Shown here: positions 45,212 through 54,690 of the stretch, in pieces
Layout of the letters: each line of letters opens with the position of its first letter
How positions within the stretch are numbered: the stretch's first letter is position 1
DNA from: Roseovarius aestuarii
GTDB lineage: Bacteria > Pseudomonadota > Alphaproteobacteria > Rhodobacterales > Rhodobacteraceae
Length of the DNA: 64,000 nt
Reading direction: 5' to 3'
NCBI GenBank assembly: GCA_027214255.1
Contig: JAPWHL010000004.1
Span: 124,001 to 188,000 of the forward strand
The notes under the pieces: generated by a model
Told to the model about the DNA's origin: nothing
What the model saw: only the letters and a program-made list of their open reading frames with translations
The model's database searches: none
Program-made: the position numbers and the translations under genes

Positions 45212-46069
45212 ATGCTTGACTATTTCAGAACTTTAGCTGCCGCGCTTGCCCTTGGAGGGTTGGTTGCGACCCCTTCCATGGCCGCTGAAGACGCACCCAC
45301 CGCCGATACGGTCGTTGCGACGGTGAACGGCACGGACATTACTTTGGGTCACATGTTGGTTTTACGCGAGGGTCTGCCGCAACAGTTTGCGCAACTTCCC
45401 GCCGAAGTACTGTTTGGCGGTATTCTGGATCAATTGATCAGCCAGACACTGCTGATGGACGCCTACGAAGGCGATGTCTCTAAACGCATTGAACGGACGC
45501 TGGAAAACGAACGCCGCGCTCTGATCGCGACGGATGAAATGACCCGTATCGTCGAAGGTGGGCTTACAGAAGAAGCCATCGCCGCCGCGTATAAAGAAAC
45601 ATACGCCGATGCCCCGGACACTACAGAGTATCAGGCCGCGCATATTTTGGTCGAAACCGAAGAAAAAGCCCTGGAACTGATTGGCATGCTGGATGATGGC
45701 GCAGACTTTGCTGCACTGGCTCAGGAACATTCTACCGGCCCCTCCGGCCCCAGTGGTGGCAAGTTGGGCTGGTTCAGCACCGGAATGATGGTTCAACCCT
45801 TTCAGGACGCCGTCGAAAAATTGTCCCCCGGGGACGTGTCGGGACCGGTTCAAACGCAATTTGGCTGGCATGTTATCCTGCTGGAAGACACTCGCACCAA
45901 AGATCAGCCAAAATTGGAAGACGTCCGTGGCGATATCGAAAGTCAGCTTAGCCAGCAAGTTATCGACGCCGAAATCCAGCGTCTGACAAAACTGGGCAGC
46001 GTCGATCGCGCGGCAGGTGATGCCCTGAACCCATCCGTTCTGGATCAAGTAGACCTTTTGGAAGAGTAA
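45212..46069 (+). CDS. Parvulin-type periplasmic peptidylprolyl isomerase
   Basis: A 285-residue exported protein. The ATG at 45212 is chosen because it is followed by a signal peptide (MLDYFRTLAAALALGGLVATPSMA), whereas the frame upstream (45053) runs into the secA promoter region. A SurA-N-like helical region leads to the rotamase domain (EYQAAHILVETEEKALELI, GPSGPSGGKLGWFSTGMMVQPFQD, TQFGWHVILLEDTR). It isomerises prolyl bonds and assists folding of exported proteins. The position next to secA and upstream of argJ is a conserved Rhodobacterales arrangement. Confidence 0.93.
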   Translation: MLDYFRTLAAALALGGLVATPSMAAEDAPTADTVVATVNGTDITLGHMLVLREGLPQQFAQLPAEVLFGGILDQLISQTLLMDAYEGDVSKRIERTLENERRALIATDEMTRIVEGGLTEEAIAAAYKETYADAPDTTEYQAAHILVETEEKALELIGMLDDGADFAALAQEHSTGPSGPSGGKLGWFSTGMMVQPFQDAVEKLSPGDVSGPVQTQFGWHVILLEDTRTKDQPKLEDVRGDIESQLSQQVIDAEIQRLTKLGSVDRAAGDALNPSVLDQVDLLEE

Positions 46070-46075
46070 ACAATC

Positions 46076-47305
46076 GTGGCAAAAATAACGTCCGTTTCTC
46101 CCTTGGCCCCAGCGGCCTTTCCTGACTTGCCTGTGATAAAAGGCGTACGCTTTGCCACCGTGGCAGCAGGCGTGCGTTATCAAGGACGAACTGACGTTAT
46201 GCTGGCGCATCTCGCGCCGGGAAGTTCGGTGGCGGGCGTTTTCACACGCTCGGCCACGCGGGCGGCACCGGTGTTGGACTGTCAGGCCAAGATTGGGCGT
46301 GCCGGGGATGAAGGTGCGGCAATCATTGTAAACTCAGGCAATGCTAATGCCTTTACCGGTCGGCATGGGATCGAATCGGTCCGCCACATCACCAACGCGG
46401 TCGCCACCGCGCTCGATCTGCCTGAAACGCGTGTTTTTTCATCCTCGACCGGGGTGATTGGGGAACCATTGGCCCATAATCGCATAACCGCAAAGGTCGA
46501 CGATCTGACGCGCGCATTGGACGCTGGCGCAATCGAAGCGGCGGCGCGGGCCATCATGACCACCGACACGTTCCCCAAAGGGTCGACCACAAGTGTGGAA
46601 ATCGACGGACAAACTGTGCAGATCGCGGGGATCGCCAAAGGCTCGGGCATGATCGAGCCCGACATGGGCACGATGCTGGTCTACATTTTCACTGATGCGC
46701 GTGTTGAACTGCCTGTTCTTCAATCCATGGTGTCGGCGCTGAACCGGCAAACATTTAACTGCATCACCGTAGACAGTGATACGTCAACGTCTGACATGGT
46801 TTTGGTCGGCGCAACCGGCGCGTCAGGCGTAGATATCACCGAACACTCCATTGGCTTTATGGAGGGTTTGCGCCGCGTGATGCTGGACCTCGCGCAACAG
46901 GTGGTACGTGACGGCGAAGGCGCAACCAAACTTGTCGAAGTTTCTGTTACCGGCGCGGCCAGCGACAGCGACGCGCACATCCATGCCAAATCGATAGCCA
47001 ACTCACCCCTGGTGAAAACGGCAATAGCAGGCGAAGACCCCAATTGGGGCCGCGTCGTCATGGCAGTTGGAAAATCCGGCGCGCGCGCGGATCGGGATAC
47101 GTTGTCAATCTGGTTTGGCGACATACGCGTGGCCGAGAATGGCTGGGTCAGCCCAGATTACAACGAAGAGGCCGCAGCGGCCTACATGAAAAACCCCGAG
47201 TTGATGATTCAGGTTGATCTGGGCCTTGGCGGCGGAACCGCCCGTGTTTGGACCTGTGACCTGACCCATGGCTATATCGACATTAACGCAGACTATCGTT
47301 CATGA
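46076..47305 (+). CDS. argJ: Bifunctional glutamate N-acetyltransferase/ornithine acetyltransferase
   Basis: A 409-residue enzyme of arginine biosynthesis. It makes N-acetylglutamate and recycles the acetyl group from N-acetylornithine. It autocleaves into alpha and beta chains before a conserved Thr: the site here reads IEPDMGTMLVY, with Gly where most homologues have Ala, while the nucleophilic Thr is kept. Other blocks are AAIIVNSGNANAFTG and the C-terminal SWINADYRS-like DINADYRS. The start is GTG 46076, seven bases after the parvulin stop, and the stop overlaps mutT, so the three are probably one transcript. Confidence 0.95.
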   Translation: MAKITSVSPLAPAAFPDLPVIKGVRFATVAAGVRYQGRTDVMLAHLAPGSSVAGVFTRSATRAAPVLDCQAKIGRAGDEGAAIIVNSGNANAFTGRHGIESVRHITNAVATALDLPETRVFSSSTGVIGEPLAHNRITAKVDDLTRALDAGAIEAAARAIMTTDTFPKGSTTSVEIDGQTVQIAGIAKGSGMIEPDMGTMLVYIFTDARVELPVLQSMVSALNRQTFNCITVDSDTSTSDMVLVGATGASGVDITEHSIGFMEGLRRVMLDLAQQVVRDGEGATKLVEVSVTGAASDSDAHIHAKSIANSPLVKTAIAGEDPNWGRVVMAVGKSGARADRDTLSIWFGDIRVAENGWVSPDYNEEAAAAYMKNPELMIQVDLGLGGGTARVWTCDLTHGYIDINADYRS

Positions 47306-47700
47306 AGATGGTTCTGGTTTCGGCGGTCGCTCTGATTGATGTCGACGGGCGGATTTTGCTAACGCAGCGCCCCGAAGGTAAATCAATGGCCGGTTTGTGG
47401 GAGTTTCCCGGTGGCAAGGTAGAACAAGGTGAAACGCCTGAGGGCGCCTTGATTCGCGAACTGCAGGAAGAGTTGGGAATCAACACCTGGGCCAGCTGCC
47501 TGGCGCCATTAACTTTTGCCAGCCATCGTTATGATGATTTTCATCTGCTGATGCCCCTGTTTGCCTGCCGTAAATGGGAGGGTATCCCCCACGGACGCGA
47601 GAATCAGGCGCTCAAATGGGTTCGAGCAATCGATTTAAAATCCTATCCGATGCCCCCCGCCGATATCCCGTTAATCCCAATCTTGCGGGAATGGGTCTAA
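47302..47700 (+). CDS. mutT: MutT-type Nudix 8-oxo-dGTP diphosphatase
   Basis: A 132-residue Nudix hydrolase with the box GKVEQGETPEGALIRELQEELGI (residues about 34-56), containing the REXXEE metal-binding core. It sanitises the nucleotide pool by hydrolysing 8-oxo-dGTP. ATG 47302 overlaps the argJ stop by four bases. The length is that of MutT. Confidence 0.94.
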   Translation: MKMVLVSAVALIDVDGRILLTQRPEGKSMAGLWEFPGGKVEQGETPEGALIRELQEELGINTWASCLAPLTFASHRYDDFHLLMPLFACRKWEGIPHGRENQALKWVRAIDLKSYPMPPADIPLIPILREWV

Positions 47701-47787
47701 ATGCGGCTTTTTTGCGGCGCTTTCTGGGCGGTGATGTGAAATAGAGTGTTTTCTAGACAGTTTATTAGGAATAAATTAACCTTATCC

Positions 47788-47818
47788 TTGATATCAACGC
47801 CTGAAAGAGTGATTTTAA
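47788..47818 (+). promoter_or_regulatory. Candidate sigma-70 promoter of the 44-residue small protein
   Basis: TTGATA (47788-47793), an 18-base spacer and ATTTTA (47812-47817) lie in an unusually AT-rich stretch 40 bases upstream of the small gene. This is a consensus match by eye only. Confidence 0.3.
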
Positions 47819-47855
47819 GACAAATGAGATACGTCACTATCTGGGGGGATATGAC

Positions 47856-47990
47856 ATGATTCGCACAATTCGACTTGGAAGCTGCGTTTTGGTGCAGGGC
47901 ATTTTCGTTAAACTTCTACCCGATGGACGGGTTCAGGTTCGTGATGGTGATCGCGTGTTTTCCGGCCAGCCGGTTGGCAAAGCTGCCTAG
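47856..47990 (+). CDS. Small basic protein of 44 residues
   Basis: The frame ATG 47856 to TAG 47990 encodes 44 residues: it begins MIRTIRLGSCVLVQGIFVKL and ends with SGQPVGKAA after LPDGRVQVRDGDRVF. The start is supported by a GGGGGGAT ribosome-binding region seven bases upstream, the gene has its own AT-rich promoter region, and terminator hairpins follow at once, so it is a free-standing transcription unit. The compact beta pattern with KLLPDGRVQVRDGD is not one I can assign to a domain. I believe similar small proteins occur in other Rhodobacterales, but this is recall only. Confidence 0.65.
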   Translation: MIRTIRLGSCVLVQGIFVKLLPDGRVQVRDGDRVFSGQPVGKAA

Positions 47991-48021
47991 AACAATCAAA
48001 TTCTCGGATAGATAGACGTGC

Positions 48022-48047
48022 AGCGTTTGGAGTTTTGTCCAAACGCT
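48022..48047 (+). terminator. First of two tandem hairpins after the small gene
   Basis: AGCGTTTGGA (48022-48031) pairs perfectly with TCCAAACGCT (48038-48047), a 10-bp stem with a six-base loop followed by TTT. It can be an intrinsic terminator or the start of a small RNA with the next hairpin. Confidence 0.6.
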
Positions 48048-48052
48048 TTTAT

Positions 48053-48082
48053 GGGCCAACCCTAAGGGATGGCCCTTTTTTT
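48053..48082 (+). terminator. Second tandem hairpin with T run
   Basis: GGGCCA pairs with TGGCCC enclosing an inner CCC/GGG pair and a TAA loop, and is followed by seven T residues. It has the form of a strong intrinsic terminator for the plus strand. Confidence 0.75.
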
Positions 48083-48115
48083 GTTGCGGACACCTTAGAA
48101 GATTGAAGGAATGAA

Positions 48116-48142
48116 AAAGGGCCGCGCAATGCACGGCCCTTT
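48116..48142 (-). terminator. infB terminator
   Basis: AAAGGGCCG (48116-48124) pairs with CGGCCCTTT (48134-48142). The A run at the plus-strand left flank gives U residues for minus-strand transcripts, so it terminates the rimP-nusA-ylxR-infB unit. Confidence 0.75.
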
Positions 48143-48165
48143 CCTATTTCCAATTCTGTCGATCT

Positions 48166-50664
48166 TTACAAAGAACGTTCGATTTCTTCGCGCTCGAAGA
48201 TTTCGATCACGTCGTTTGGACGGATGTCCTCGTAGTTCTCGAACGCCATCCCGCATTCTTGACCCGATTGAACCTCGGACACTTCGTCCTTGAAGCGTTT
48301 CAGGGTTTTCAGCGTGCCTTCGTGGATCACAACATCGTCGCGCAACAGGCGCACACCAGCCGAACGGCGAGCGACGCCTTCGGTCACAAGGCAGCCGGCA
48401 ACTTTGCCAATTCCTGTAACCTTGAAGACCTCTTTGATCTTTGCGTAGCCGATGAATTTTTCCCGGATCTCGGCGCCCAACAGGCCCGACGCTGCGGCCT
48501 TAACGTCATCAACCAGATCGTAGATGATCGAGTAATACCGGATCTCGACACCCTTCTGGTTTGCACTTTGACGTGCAGGAGCGTTTGCCCGGACGTTGAA
48601 ACCAAAGACAGGCGCGCCGGACGCTTCGGCCAGACCGATATCCGATTCAGTAATCGCGCCAACACCCGAGTGCAGAACCCGCACGCGTACCTCGTCGTTA
48701 CCGATCTTCTCCATCGCTTGCACGATTGCTTCGGCAGAGCCCTGAACGTCAGCTTTCACAAGAATAGGCATTTCCGCCATCGACTTGCTCTCTTTGGCCT
48801 GCGCCATCAACTGATCCAAAGTAACGGCAGCGCCTGCAACGGCCCGCTTTTCCTTGGCAGCTTTTTCGCGGTATTCAGCGATTTCACGCGCTTGCGCCTC
48901 GGATTTTACGACGTTCAGAACATCGCCCGCCTCAGGTGTGCCATTCAGGCCCAGAACCTCGACAGGAACGGATGGACCCGCCTCTTTGACGCGCTCGCCG
49001 TGATCGTTGATCAAGGCGCGAACCTTACCGTATTGCTCGCCGACAACAAAGATGTCGCCTTGGCGCAAGGTACCGTTCTTGACCAAAACGGTTGCAACCG
49101 GCCCACGGCCCACGTCCAACTGCGCTTCGATCACCGCGCCCTCTGCGGCACGGTTTGGATTCGCTTTCAGCTCAAGAAGCTCGGCTTGTAGGGCAATCGC
49201 CTCAAGCAGTTCATCCAGACCCTGACCCGTCAGTGCGCTAACTTCGACGTCCTGCACTTCGCCGGACATCTTTTCGACGATCACTTCGTGCTGCAACAGA
49301 TCCGTGCGGACCTTGTCAGGATTGGCCGCAGGTTTATCGATCTTGTTGATCGCAACGATCATCGGCACTTGGGCCGCTTTCGCGTGGTTAATCGCTTCGA
49401 TCGTCTGAGGCATGACAGCGTCATCTGCCGCCACCACCAGAACAACGATATCTGTCACCTGCGCCCCACGGGCTCGCATCGATGTAAAGGCCGCGTGACC
49501 GGGCGTATCCAAGAAGCTCAGGACCGATCCGCCATCGGTCGTCACCTGATAGGCGCCGATGTGTTGCGTAATACCGCCAGCTTCGCCAGCAACAACCTTG
49601 GCATCGCGGATTGCATCCAGCAGGGAGGTTTTACCGTGGTCAACGTGGCCCATGATCGTGATCACGGGTGGGCGCTCTTGCAAATCTTCCGGCTTGTCTT
49701 CGACCTGAATGATCACATCTTCGACGTCTGAATCCGACACACGTACAACACGGTGCCCGAATTCTTCGATCAACAGTTCCGCGGTATCCGCATCGATCGC
49801 TTCGTTCTGAGTGACCATCATGTCATGGCCCATCAGAGCCTTGATAACATCTCCGACACGCTCGGCCATACGAATGGCCAGCTCGGAAACGGCGATTGTT
49901 TCGGGCAACTGTACGTCGCGCACAATCTTTTCGCGCTCTTGAGTGCCGCCCATTGCCTTTTGACGGGCGCGCTCTTGCTTGCGCTTCATCGCGGCCATGG
50001 ATTTCTGACGTCCACCTTCGCCACCGGACAATGCCTGGTTCAGCGTCAGTTTACCCGAGCGACGATTGTCGTCGCCCATGCCTTTGCCCTTGGTGGGGCG
50101 TTGTTCACGTTCGCGGTCAGACTTGCGCGGTGTCGCGGCGGGACCCGGACGATTAACCGGCGCACCACGGCCTGTGGGGGCCTCGGCTGCGGGGCTGGGC
50201 GCAGGTTTGGCCGCTTCTTTGGCCGCTTCTTCGGCTGCGCGGCGCGCACGCTCTTCTTCTTCGGCCTTGGCTTTCAGAGCCTGCTCGCGCTCTTGCTCGG
50301 CACGCTCTTTGGCTTCGGCCTCTTCGCGGCGGCGCTGGCGCTCTTGCTCGCGTTCTTTTTCCTCGGCCTCTCGGCGCGCGGCATCTTCGGCTTCGCGGGA
50401 TTTCGCGGCCTGCAATGCCTTCATCCGGCGTTCCATTTCCGCATCAGAAATTCCCGCAGGGCGGCGGGATGGGCTGGCGGACGCGGCAGGTTTACCACTG
50501 GCTCCGGGGGTAACTCCCGCAGCAGGCTTGGGCACCACAACGCGTTTGCGCTTGGTTTCCACCACGACGTTCTTAGTCCGGCCATGGCTGAAGCTTTGCT
50601 TCACGTTGCCCGCACGGGGACCGCCACGCACACCCAGAGTTTTCTTTCCGTCGTTGTCGCTCAT
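48166..50664 (-). CDS. infB: Translation initiation factor IF-2
   Basis: An 832-residue GTPase that places fMet-tRNA on the 30S subunit. The first 290 residues form a long, highly charged, low-complexity linker with Arg/Glu/Ala repeats ([15 protein letters not shown] and similar), which explains the many spurious frames in it. The GTPase domain has [22 protein letters not shown] and NKIDKP; C-terminal domains include [11 protein letters not shown] and [12 protein letters not shown]. The length and N-terminal expansion are normal for alphaproteobacteria. It is the last gene of its operon and is followed by a terminator. Confidence 0.97.
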   Translation of the reverse strand: MSDNDGKKTLGVRGGPRAGNVKQSFSHGRTKNVVVETKRKRVVVPKPAAGVTPGASGKPAASASPSRRPAGISDAEMERRMKALQAAKSREAEDAARREAEEKEREQERQRRREEAEAKERAEQEREQALKAKAEEEERARRAAEEAAKEAAKPAPSPAAEAPTGRGAPVNRPGPAATPRKSDREREQRPTKGKGMGDDNRRSGKLTLNQALSGGEGGRQKSMAAMKRKQERARQKAMGGTQEREKIVRDVQLPETIAVSELAIRMAERVGDVIKALMGHDMMVTQNEAIDADTAELLIEEFGHRVVRVSDSDVEDVIIQVEDKPEDLQERPPVITIMGHVDHGKTSLLDAIRDAKVVAGEAGGITQHIGAYQVTTDGGSVLSFLDTPGHAAFTSMRARGAQVTDIVVLVVAADDAVMPQTIEAINHAKAAQVPMIVAINKIDKPAANPDKVRTDLLQHEVIVEKMSGEVQDVEVSALTGQGLDELLEAIALQAELLELKANPNRAAEGAVIEAQLDVGRGPVATVLVKNGTLRQGDIFVVGEQYGKVRALINDHGERVKEAGPSVPVEVLGLNGTPEAGDVLNVVKSEAQAREIAEYREKAAKEKRAVAGAAVTLDQLMAQAKESKSMAEMPILVKADVQGSAEAIVQAMEKIGNDEVRVRVLHSGVGAITESDIGLAEASGAPVFGFNVRANAPARQSANQKGVEIRYYSIIYDLVDDVKAAASGLLGAEIREKFIGYAKIKEVFKVTGIGKVAGCLVTEGVARRSAGVRLLRDDVVIHEGTLKTLKRFKDEVSEVQSGQECGMAFENYEDIRPNDVIEIFEREEIERSL

Positions 50665-50669
50665 CTGGT

Positions 50670-51305
50670 CTACTTTCCTTTCCGATGGCCGTTGCCATCG
50701 TCCGAGACACGCAGGCCTTTCAGCCTTGCCGCCTCCTCTACAACACGTTGCGCCAAACCACCAGCATGCAGTGCTGCATGTATAGTTGTTTGCCGCCCAA
50801 AGGCCTGGCCCAGCTCATCCGCTGTCAGCCACCCTATGAATGAGCCGCCATAAGGCGTGCTCAGTTTTGATTTTCCCCGTTCCGAACCATCGCTGGCCTG
50901 AATCAAGACTTCGGCCTCGTCCTTGGACAGCCAATCCTTGACCTTTTCATACCCTGACACCGCATGCCCGCCTTTACGGCACAGGCTAATCAGGTCAACG
51001 ACCCGGCGCGCCATCATTTTTTCGACCTGTTCGACCAATCCATCCGGAACGGTCACAGCCTGCTTTGCCGACCGCGCGAACAAACCCTTTTGTGCCGCCT
51101 TGGTCAGCGCCTCGGGGGTCGCTGACACCCAAATGCCACGCCCCGGTAGTTTTTCCGCAACATCCGGTACGATCTGCCCGTCAGGGCTGACCACGAAACG
51201 TACGAGTCCCGTCTTGGGCTGCACCTCGCCAGTGGCGATGCATTTCCGCTCGGGACCGTTCTCTCGGTCTTTGGGTTGCCCGCCGCGCCCCATCTGGTCA
51301 CTCAC
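50670..51305 (-). CDS. YlxR/DUF448 RNA-binding protein with L7Ae-like domain
   Basis: A 211-residue protein. The N-terminal YlxR domain has the [17 protein letters not shown] and PGRGIWVSA motifs; from about residue 100 there is an L7Ae/L30e-like RNA-binding domain ([19 protein letters not shown]). The fused form is normal in Rhodobacterales. It lies between nusA and infB, where YlxR genes are universally placed, and probably acts as an RNA-binding accessory of transcription/translation. The distance to infB is five bases. Confidence 0.9.
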   Translation of the reverse strand: MSDQMGRGGQPKDRENGPERKCIATGEVQPKTGLVRFVVSPDGQIVPDVAEKLPGRGIWVSATPEALTKAAQKGLFARSAKQAVTVPDGLVEQVEKMMARRVVDLISLCRKGGHAVSGYEKVKDWLSKDEAEVLIQASDGSERGKSKLSTPYGGSFIGWLTADELGQAFGRQTTIHAALHAGGLAQRVVEEAARLKGLRVSDDGNGHRKGK

Positions 51306-51316
51306 GAGGCCTGAGA

Positions 51317-52933
51317 TCAGGCCTCGCTCTCCTCGTCAGAGTCGCCGGCGTCTTCATCCGCCTCGGATTCAAGCTCTGTAGGATCAACCCAGCCCAGAAT
51401 GATACGGGCCGTCATGACCATGTTCTGTGCCTCTTCCAGAGACACATCAAAGGGTTCCAAAATACCATCGTCTTTCGAACGCTCGCCGTCGACAATGGTC
51501 CAGCCACCTGCCAGCTCCCAATCGGCGCAGGTTGCGAAGTCTTCCAGCGTTTTCACATCGTCTTCGGCCAGCGCCAGAATCATCGGAGGCGTCAGGCCTT
51601 CGAACTCGAACAGGCTGTCTTCAACACCCAATTCACGGGCCTTGTCCAACGCCGCTTTGGCCTGAGCCTCGAGGATATCGCGGGCACGGGCCTGTAGCTC
51701 TTGCGCGGTGTCTTCGTCAACGCCGTCAATGACCAGCAGTTCATCCTGCTCGACATAGGCAACCTCTTCGAGGCTGGTGAAGCCTTCGGATACCAGAAGC
51801 TGCGCAAAGAACTCATCCAAATCCAGATGGTCCATGAACAGCTGCGTGCGCTCTTCAAATTCTTTCTGACGGCGCTCGCTATCCTGCGCTTCGGTCATGA
51901 TGTCGATGTCCAACCCGGTCAGCTGGCTGGCCAAACGCACGTTCTGACCGCGACGGCCAATGGCAAGGCTCAGTTGTTCTTCGGGCACAACAACGTCGAT
52001 TTTACCGGCCTCTTCGTCCAGCACAACCTTGGTAACCTCGGCAGGCTGCAACGCGTTTACCAAGAACGTCGGCTGGTCGTCATTCCATGGAATGATGTCG
52101 ATCTTTTCGCCCTGAAGCTCGTTCACGACAGCCTGCACGCGGCTGCCGCGCATACCAACACAGGCCCCCACAGGGTCGATGCTGCCATCGTGGCTGATGA
52201 CGGCAATCTTGGCACGGCTCCCCGGATCGCGGGCACAGGCTTTGATTTCAATGATGCCGTCATAAATTTCAGGCACTTCCATCTTGAACAGTTCTTCCAT
52301 GAACTCAGGCGCGGTGCGCGACAGGAAGATTTGCGGGCCTCGTTGTTCGCGGCGCACGTCCTTGATGTAGCAGCGGATACGGTCATTGGGGCGGTACGCC
52401 TCACGACCGATTTTTTCGTTGCGGCGAAGGATCGCTTCGCCACGACCCACATCGACGATGACGTTGCCGTATTCCTCGCGCTTAACCAAACCGTTGATGA
52501 TGGTCCCAGCCCGATCCTTGAATTCTTCAAACTGGCGATCACGCTCGGCTTCGCGGACCTTTTGCAAGATAACCTGCTTGGCCGATTGCGCGGCGATCCG
52601 GCCCATTTCAACAGGCGGCACTTCTTCGATGAATTCCTGCCCGATTTCGGGATCGGCCATGTATTGCTTGGCTTGTTCAACGGTGAACTCAGCCTGATAG
52701 TTTTCCAGCTCGTCATCGGCAACCACGGTGCGCACACGGGTAAACGTAGCGCGACCAGTCTTGCGATCGATGCTGACACGGATGTCCATTTCGGCGCCAT
52801 AGCGCGATTTCGCAGCGCGGCTCAGGCTTTCTTCCATTGCCTCGACGACCAGACCGGGGTCGATCATCTTTTCGCGGGCAACGGCCTCGGCTGTTTGCAG
52901 CAGCTCGAGCTGGTTGGCTGATGTAATGGCCAT
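51317..52933 (-). CDS. nusA: Transcription termination/antitermination factor NusA
   Basis: A 538-residue RNA polymerase-binding factor. The start is ATG 52933 (MAITSANQLELLQTAEAV), with GAGGAGG upstream; the longer frame to 52978 is not supported. It contains the N-terminal RNA polymerase-binding domain, an S1 domain (about residues 130-200, with ANGLVKREEYGNVIVDVG-like features in the frame), two KH domains (VGACVGMRGSRVQAVVNEL and LAIGRRGQNVRLASQL) and C-terminal acidic repeats (VDEDTAQELQARARDILE) with a highly acidic tail (DEDAGDSDEESEA). It controls pausing, termination and antitermination. It is four bases after rimP. Confidence 0.96.
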   Translation of the reverse strand: MAITSANQLELLQTAEAVAREKMIDPGLVVEAMEESLSRAAKSRYGAEMDIRVSIDRKTGRATFTRVRTVVADDELENYQAEFTVEQAKQYMADPEIGQEFIEEVPPVEMGRIAAQSAKQVILQKVREAERDRQFEEFKDRAGTIINGLVKREEYGNVIVDVGRGEAILRRNEKIGREAYRPNDRIRCYIKDVRREQRGPQIFLSRTAPEFMEELFKMEVPEIYDGIIEIKACARDPGSRAKIAVISHDGSIDPVGACVGMRGSRVQAVVNELQGEKIDIIPWNDDQPTFLVNALQPAEVTKVVLDEEAGKIDVVVPEEQLSLAIGRRGQNVRLASQLTGLDIDIMTEAQDSERRQKEFEERTQLFMDHLDLDEFFAQLLVSEGFTSLEEVAYVEQDELLVIDGVDEDTAQELQARARDILEAQAKAALDKARELGVEDSLFEFEGLTPPMILALAEDDVKTLEDFATCADWELAGGWTIVDGERSKDDGILEPFDVSLEEAQNMVMTARIILGWVDPTELESEADEDAGDSDEESEA

Positions 52934-52937
52934 GGTT

Positions 52938-53513
52938 TCAGTCCTCCTCAGAACCGTCGTCAGTCTCGATTGAATCAAAGTTGTCTTCGTCGATGGTGCC
53001 TGCCGCCTTACGTTGGCGCAGCATTTCCTTGATCAGGTCGTCTGTCAGCACCAGCTTGGCGTCGGCAAGCCAGTCAAATTCCAGTCCGATCGTGCCCTCT
53101 TCGACGTTGATCAGCACCTCGGTACCTTCAACCCCGGCCAGAACACCTTTGAACCGCTTCCGCCCATCGATCAATTCGTTGGTTTCGATCTTAGCCTCGT
53201 AGCCTTCAAACGTCTCAAAGTGCTTTAGCATGGTCAGTGGACGGTCAATACCCGGGCTACTGACTTCCAAAGTATAGGCTTCGCTCAGCGGATCTTCGAC
53301 ATCCAGCGTTGCGCTGACCGCCGTCGAAATTTGGGCGCATTCATCCACTTCAATGCCACCCTCAGGCCGCTCGGCCATGATTTGCAGCGTATGGTATTTG
53401 CTGCCCATCAAACGCACCCGCACCAGATCAAAGCCCATACCCTCGATCACCGGTGTGATGATCTCGGCCATGCGGCGATCAATGGCAGCTTTGGCAATTA
53501 GGTCATTGGTCAT
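52938..53513 (-). CDS. rimP: Ribosome maturation factor RimP
   Basis: A 191-residue protein needed for 30S subunit maturation. The conserved blocks are [54 protein letters not shown] and [15 protein letters not shown]. The start [15 protein letters not shown] (53513) is preferred over the upstream 53540 start for fit to the family length; no strong ribosome-binding site is visible at either. The acidic C-terminal tail is common. First gene of the nusA-infB operon. Confidence 0.92.
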   Translation of the reverse strand: MTNDLIAKAAIDRRMAEIITPVIEGMGFDLVRVRLMGSKYHTLQIMAERPEGGIEVDECAQISTAVSATLDVEDPLSEAYTLEVSSPGIDRPLTMLKHFETFEGYEAKIETNELIDGRKRFKGVLAGVEGTEVLINVEEGTIGLEFDWLADAKLVLTDDLIKEMLRQRKAAGTIDEDNFDSIETDDGSEED

Positions 53514-53675
53514 TGGTTTGGTCAGATCTCTCAAGCACAAAAAAACGGGCGCGCGGCCCGTCGAAATTCTCGATGGAGCCTTTCGGTATGGACCCGATAA
53601 GCGCCGCTGTTGAGGGGGATATAACGAGGGTATGGGTGGGATGCAAGGAAAATGCAGATCTTTGCAAATTCGTGC

Positions 53676-54641
53676 CTATACCATCCGGTCCATCACCCGC
53701 ACCAAGGCCTCGCTGATGCCCGGTTCGGACAGGGCGTGCCCCGCGACCGGCACCATATGCAAACGCGCGCGCGGCCATGCCTCGGCCAAAGCATAGGCAG
53801 AACTGGGCGGGCAAATCATGTCATAGCGGCCCTGAATGATTGTGCCCGGCACATCGCTCAGGGCTGCCATATTGGCCAAAATCCAACCGTCATGATCTAA
53901 AAAGCCGCCATTGATAAAATAATGGTTCTCTAACCGGGCAAAAGCGCGTGCATACTCGGCGGCGCAATCACTCCCCACACCGGTTGAATGCACGGTTGCC
54001 AGCGCGTTTTCCCACGCGCTCCACGCCTTTGCATACGTCGTTTCGGTGCGCGGATCATTCGAGAATAACCGCCGATGATAGGCCGCTATTAAATCGCCCC
54101 GCTCGCCTTCAGGGATAATCTGTACAAAGCGCTGCCACGTCTCGGGCCAGAACCGGGAAGCGCCGCCGCCATAGAACCAATCCAACTCGCCCTGCGTCAT
54201 GGTAAAGACACCGCGCAGCACCAGATGACGGCACCGATCCGGGTGCGTGATCCCATAGATCAAGGACAGCGTCGCGCCCCAGCTACCGCCAAACACGATC
54301 CAGCTTTCGATACCCAATTCTCTACGAATCTGTTCGATATCCGCCACCAGATGCCATGTCGTATTGGCCTCGACACTGGCATGCGGTCGCGACCGACCAC
54401 AACCGCGCTGGTCAAACAGGATAATCCGGTATCGCAACGGGTCAAAATAACGCCGCATCGCCGGGCTACAACCGCCGCCGGGGCCACCATGCAGCACCAC
54501 AACAGGAATACCGTCGGGATTGCCGGACTGCTCCATGTAAATCACATGCCCGTCGCCGACATCCATCATCCGGCTGTCATATGGTTCGACCGGAGGATGC
54601 AGATATTGTACTGCGCTTTTATGACCCAAGATTTTATTCAT
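53676..54641 (-). CDS. pip: Prolyl aminopeptidase
   Basis: A 321-residue alpha/beta hydrolase of peptidase family S33, which removes N-terminal proline. It carries LHGGPGGGCSPAMRRYFD (oxyanion hole), FDQRGCGRS, the nucleophile elbow GGSWGATLSL, the catalytic Asp region IQGRYDMICP and the His in VAGHALSE. The length is typical. It is not obviously in an operon with its neighbours. Confidence in the reaction is high from the motif set. Confidence 0.95.
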   Translation of the reverse strand: MNKILGHKSAVQYLHPPVEPYDSRMMDVGDGHVIYMEQSGNPDGIPVVVLHGGPGGGCSPAMRRYFDPLRYRIILFDQRGCGRSRPHASVEANTTWHLVADIEQIRRELGIESWIVFGGSWGATLSLIYGITHPDRCRHLVLRGVFTMTQGELDWFYGGGASRFWPETWQRFVQIIPEGERGDLIAAYHRRLFSNDPRTETTYAKAWSAWENALATVHSTGVGSDCAAEYARAFARLENHYFINGGFLDHDGWILANMAALSDVPGTIIQGRYDMICPPSSAYALAEAWPRARLHMVPVAGHALSEPGISEALVRVMDRMV

Positions 54642-54690
54642 GATCGTCCTATGTTAAACGCTCTGAATAATTGATCAATTGGAGATCAGA

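Noticed and set aside
50200-50460. Repetitive GC-rich stretch that looked like a tandem DNA repeat
   Set aside because: It is the degenerate Glu/Ala/Arg coding linker of IF-2, with no exact unit repeated.
49753-50853. Plus-strand open frame over the infB 5' end
   Set aside because: Its Gly/Phe/Leu-rich composition mirrors the Glu/Arg/Ala repeats of the IF-2 linker in the antisense frame; it is a composition artefact.
51701-52921. Plus-strand open frame opposite nusA
   Set aside because: No recognisable domain and complete overlap with nusA; codon phase is that of an antisense shadow.
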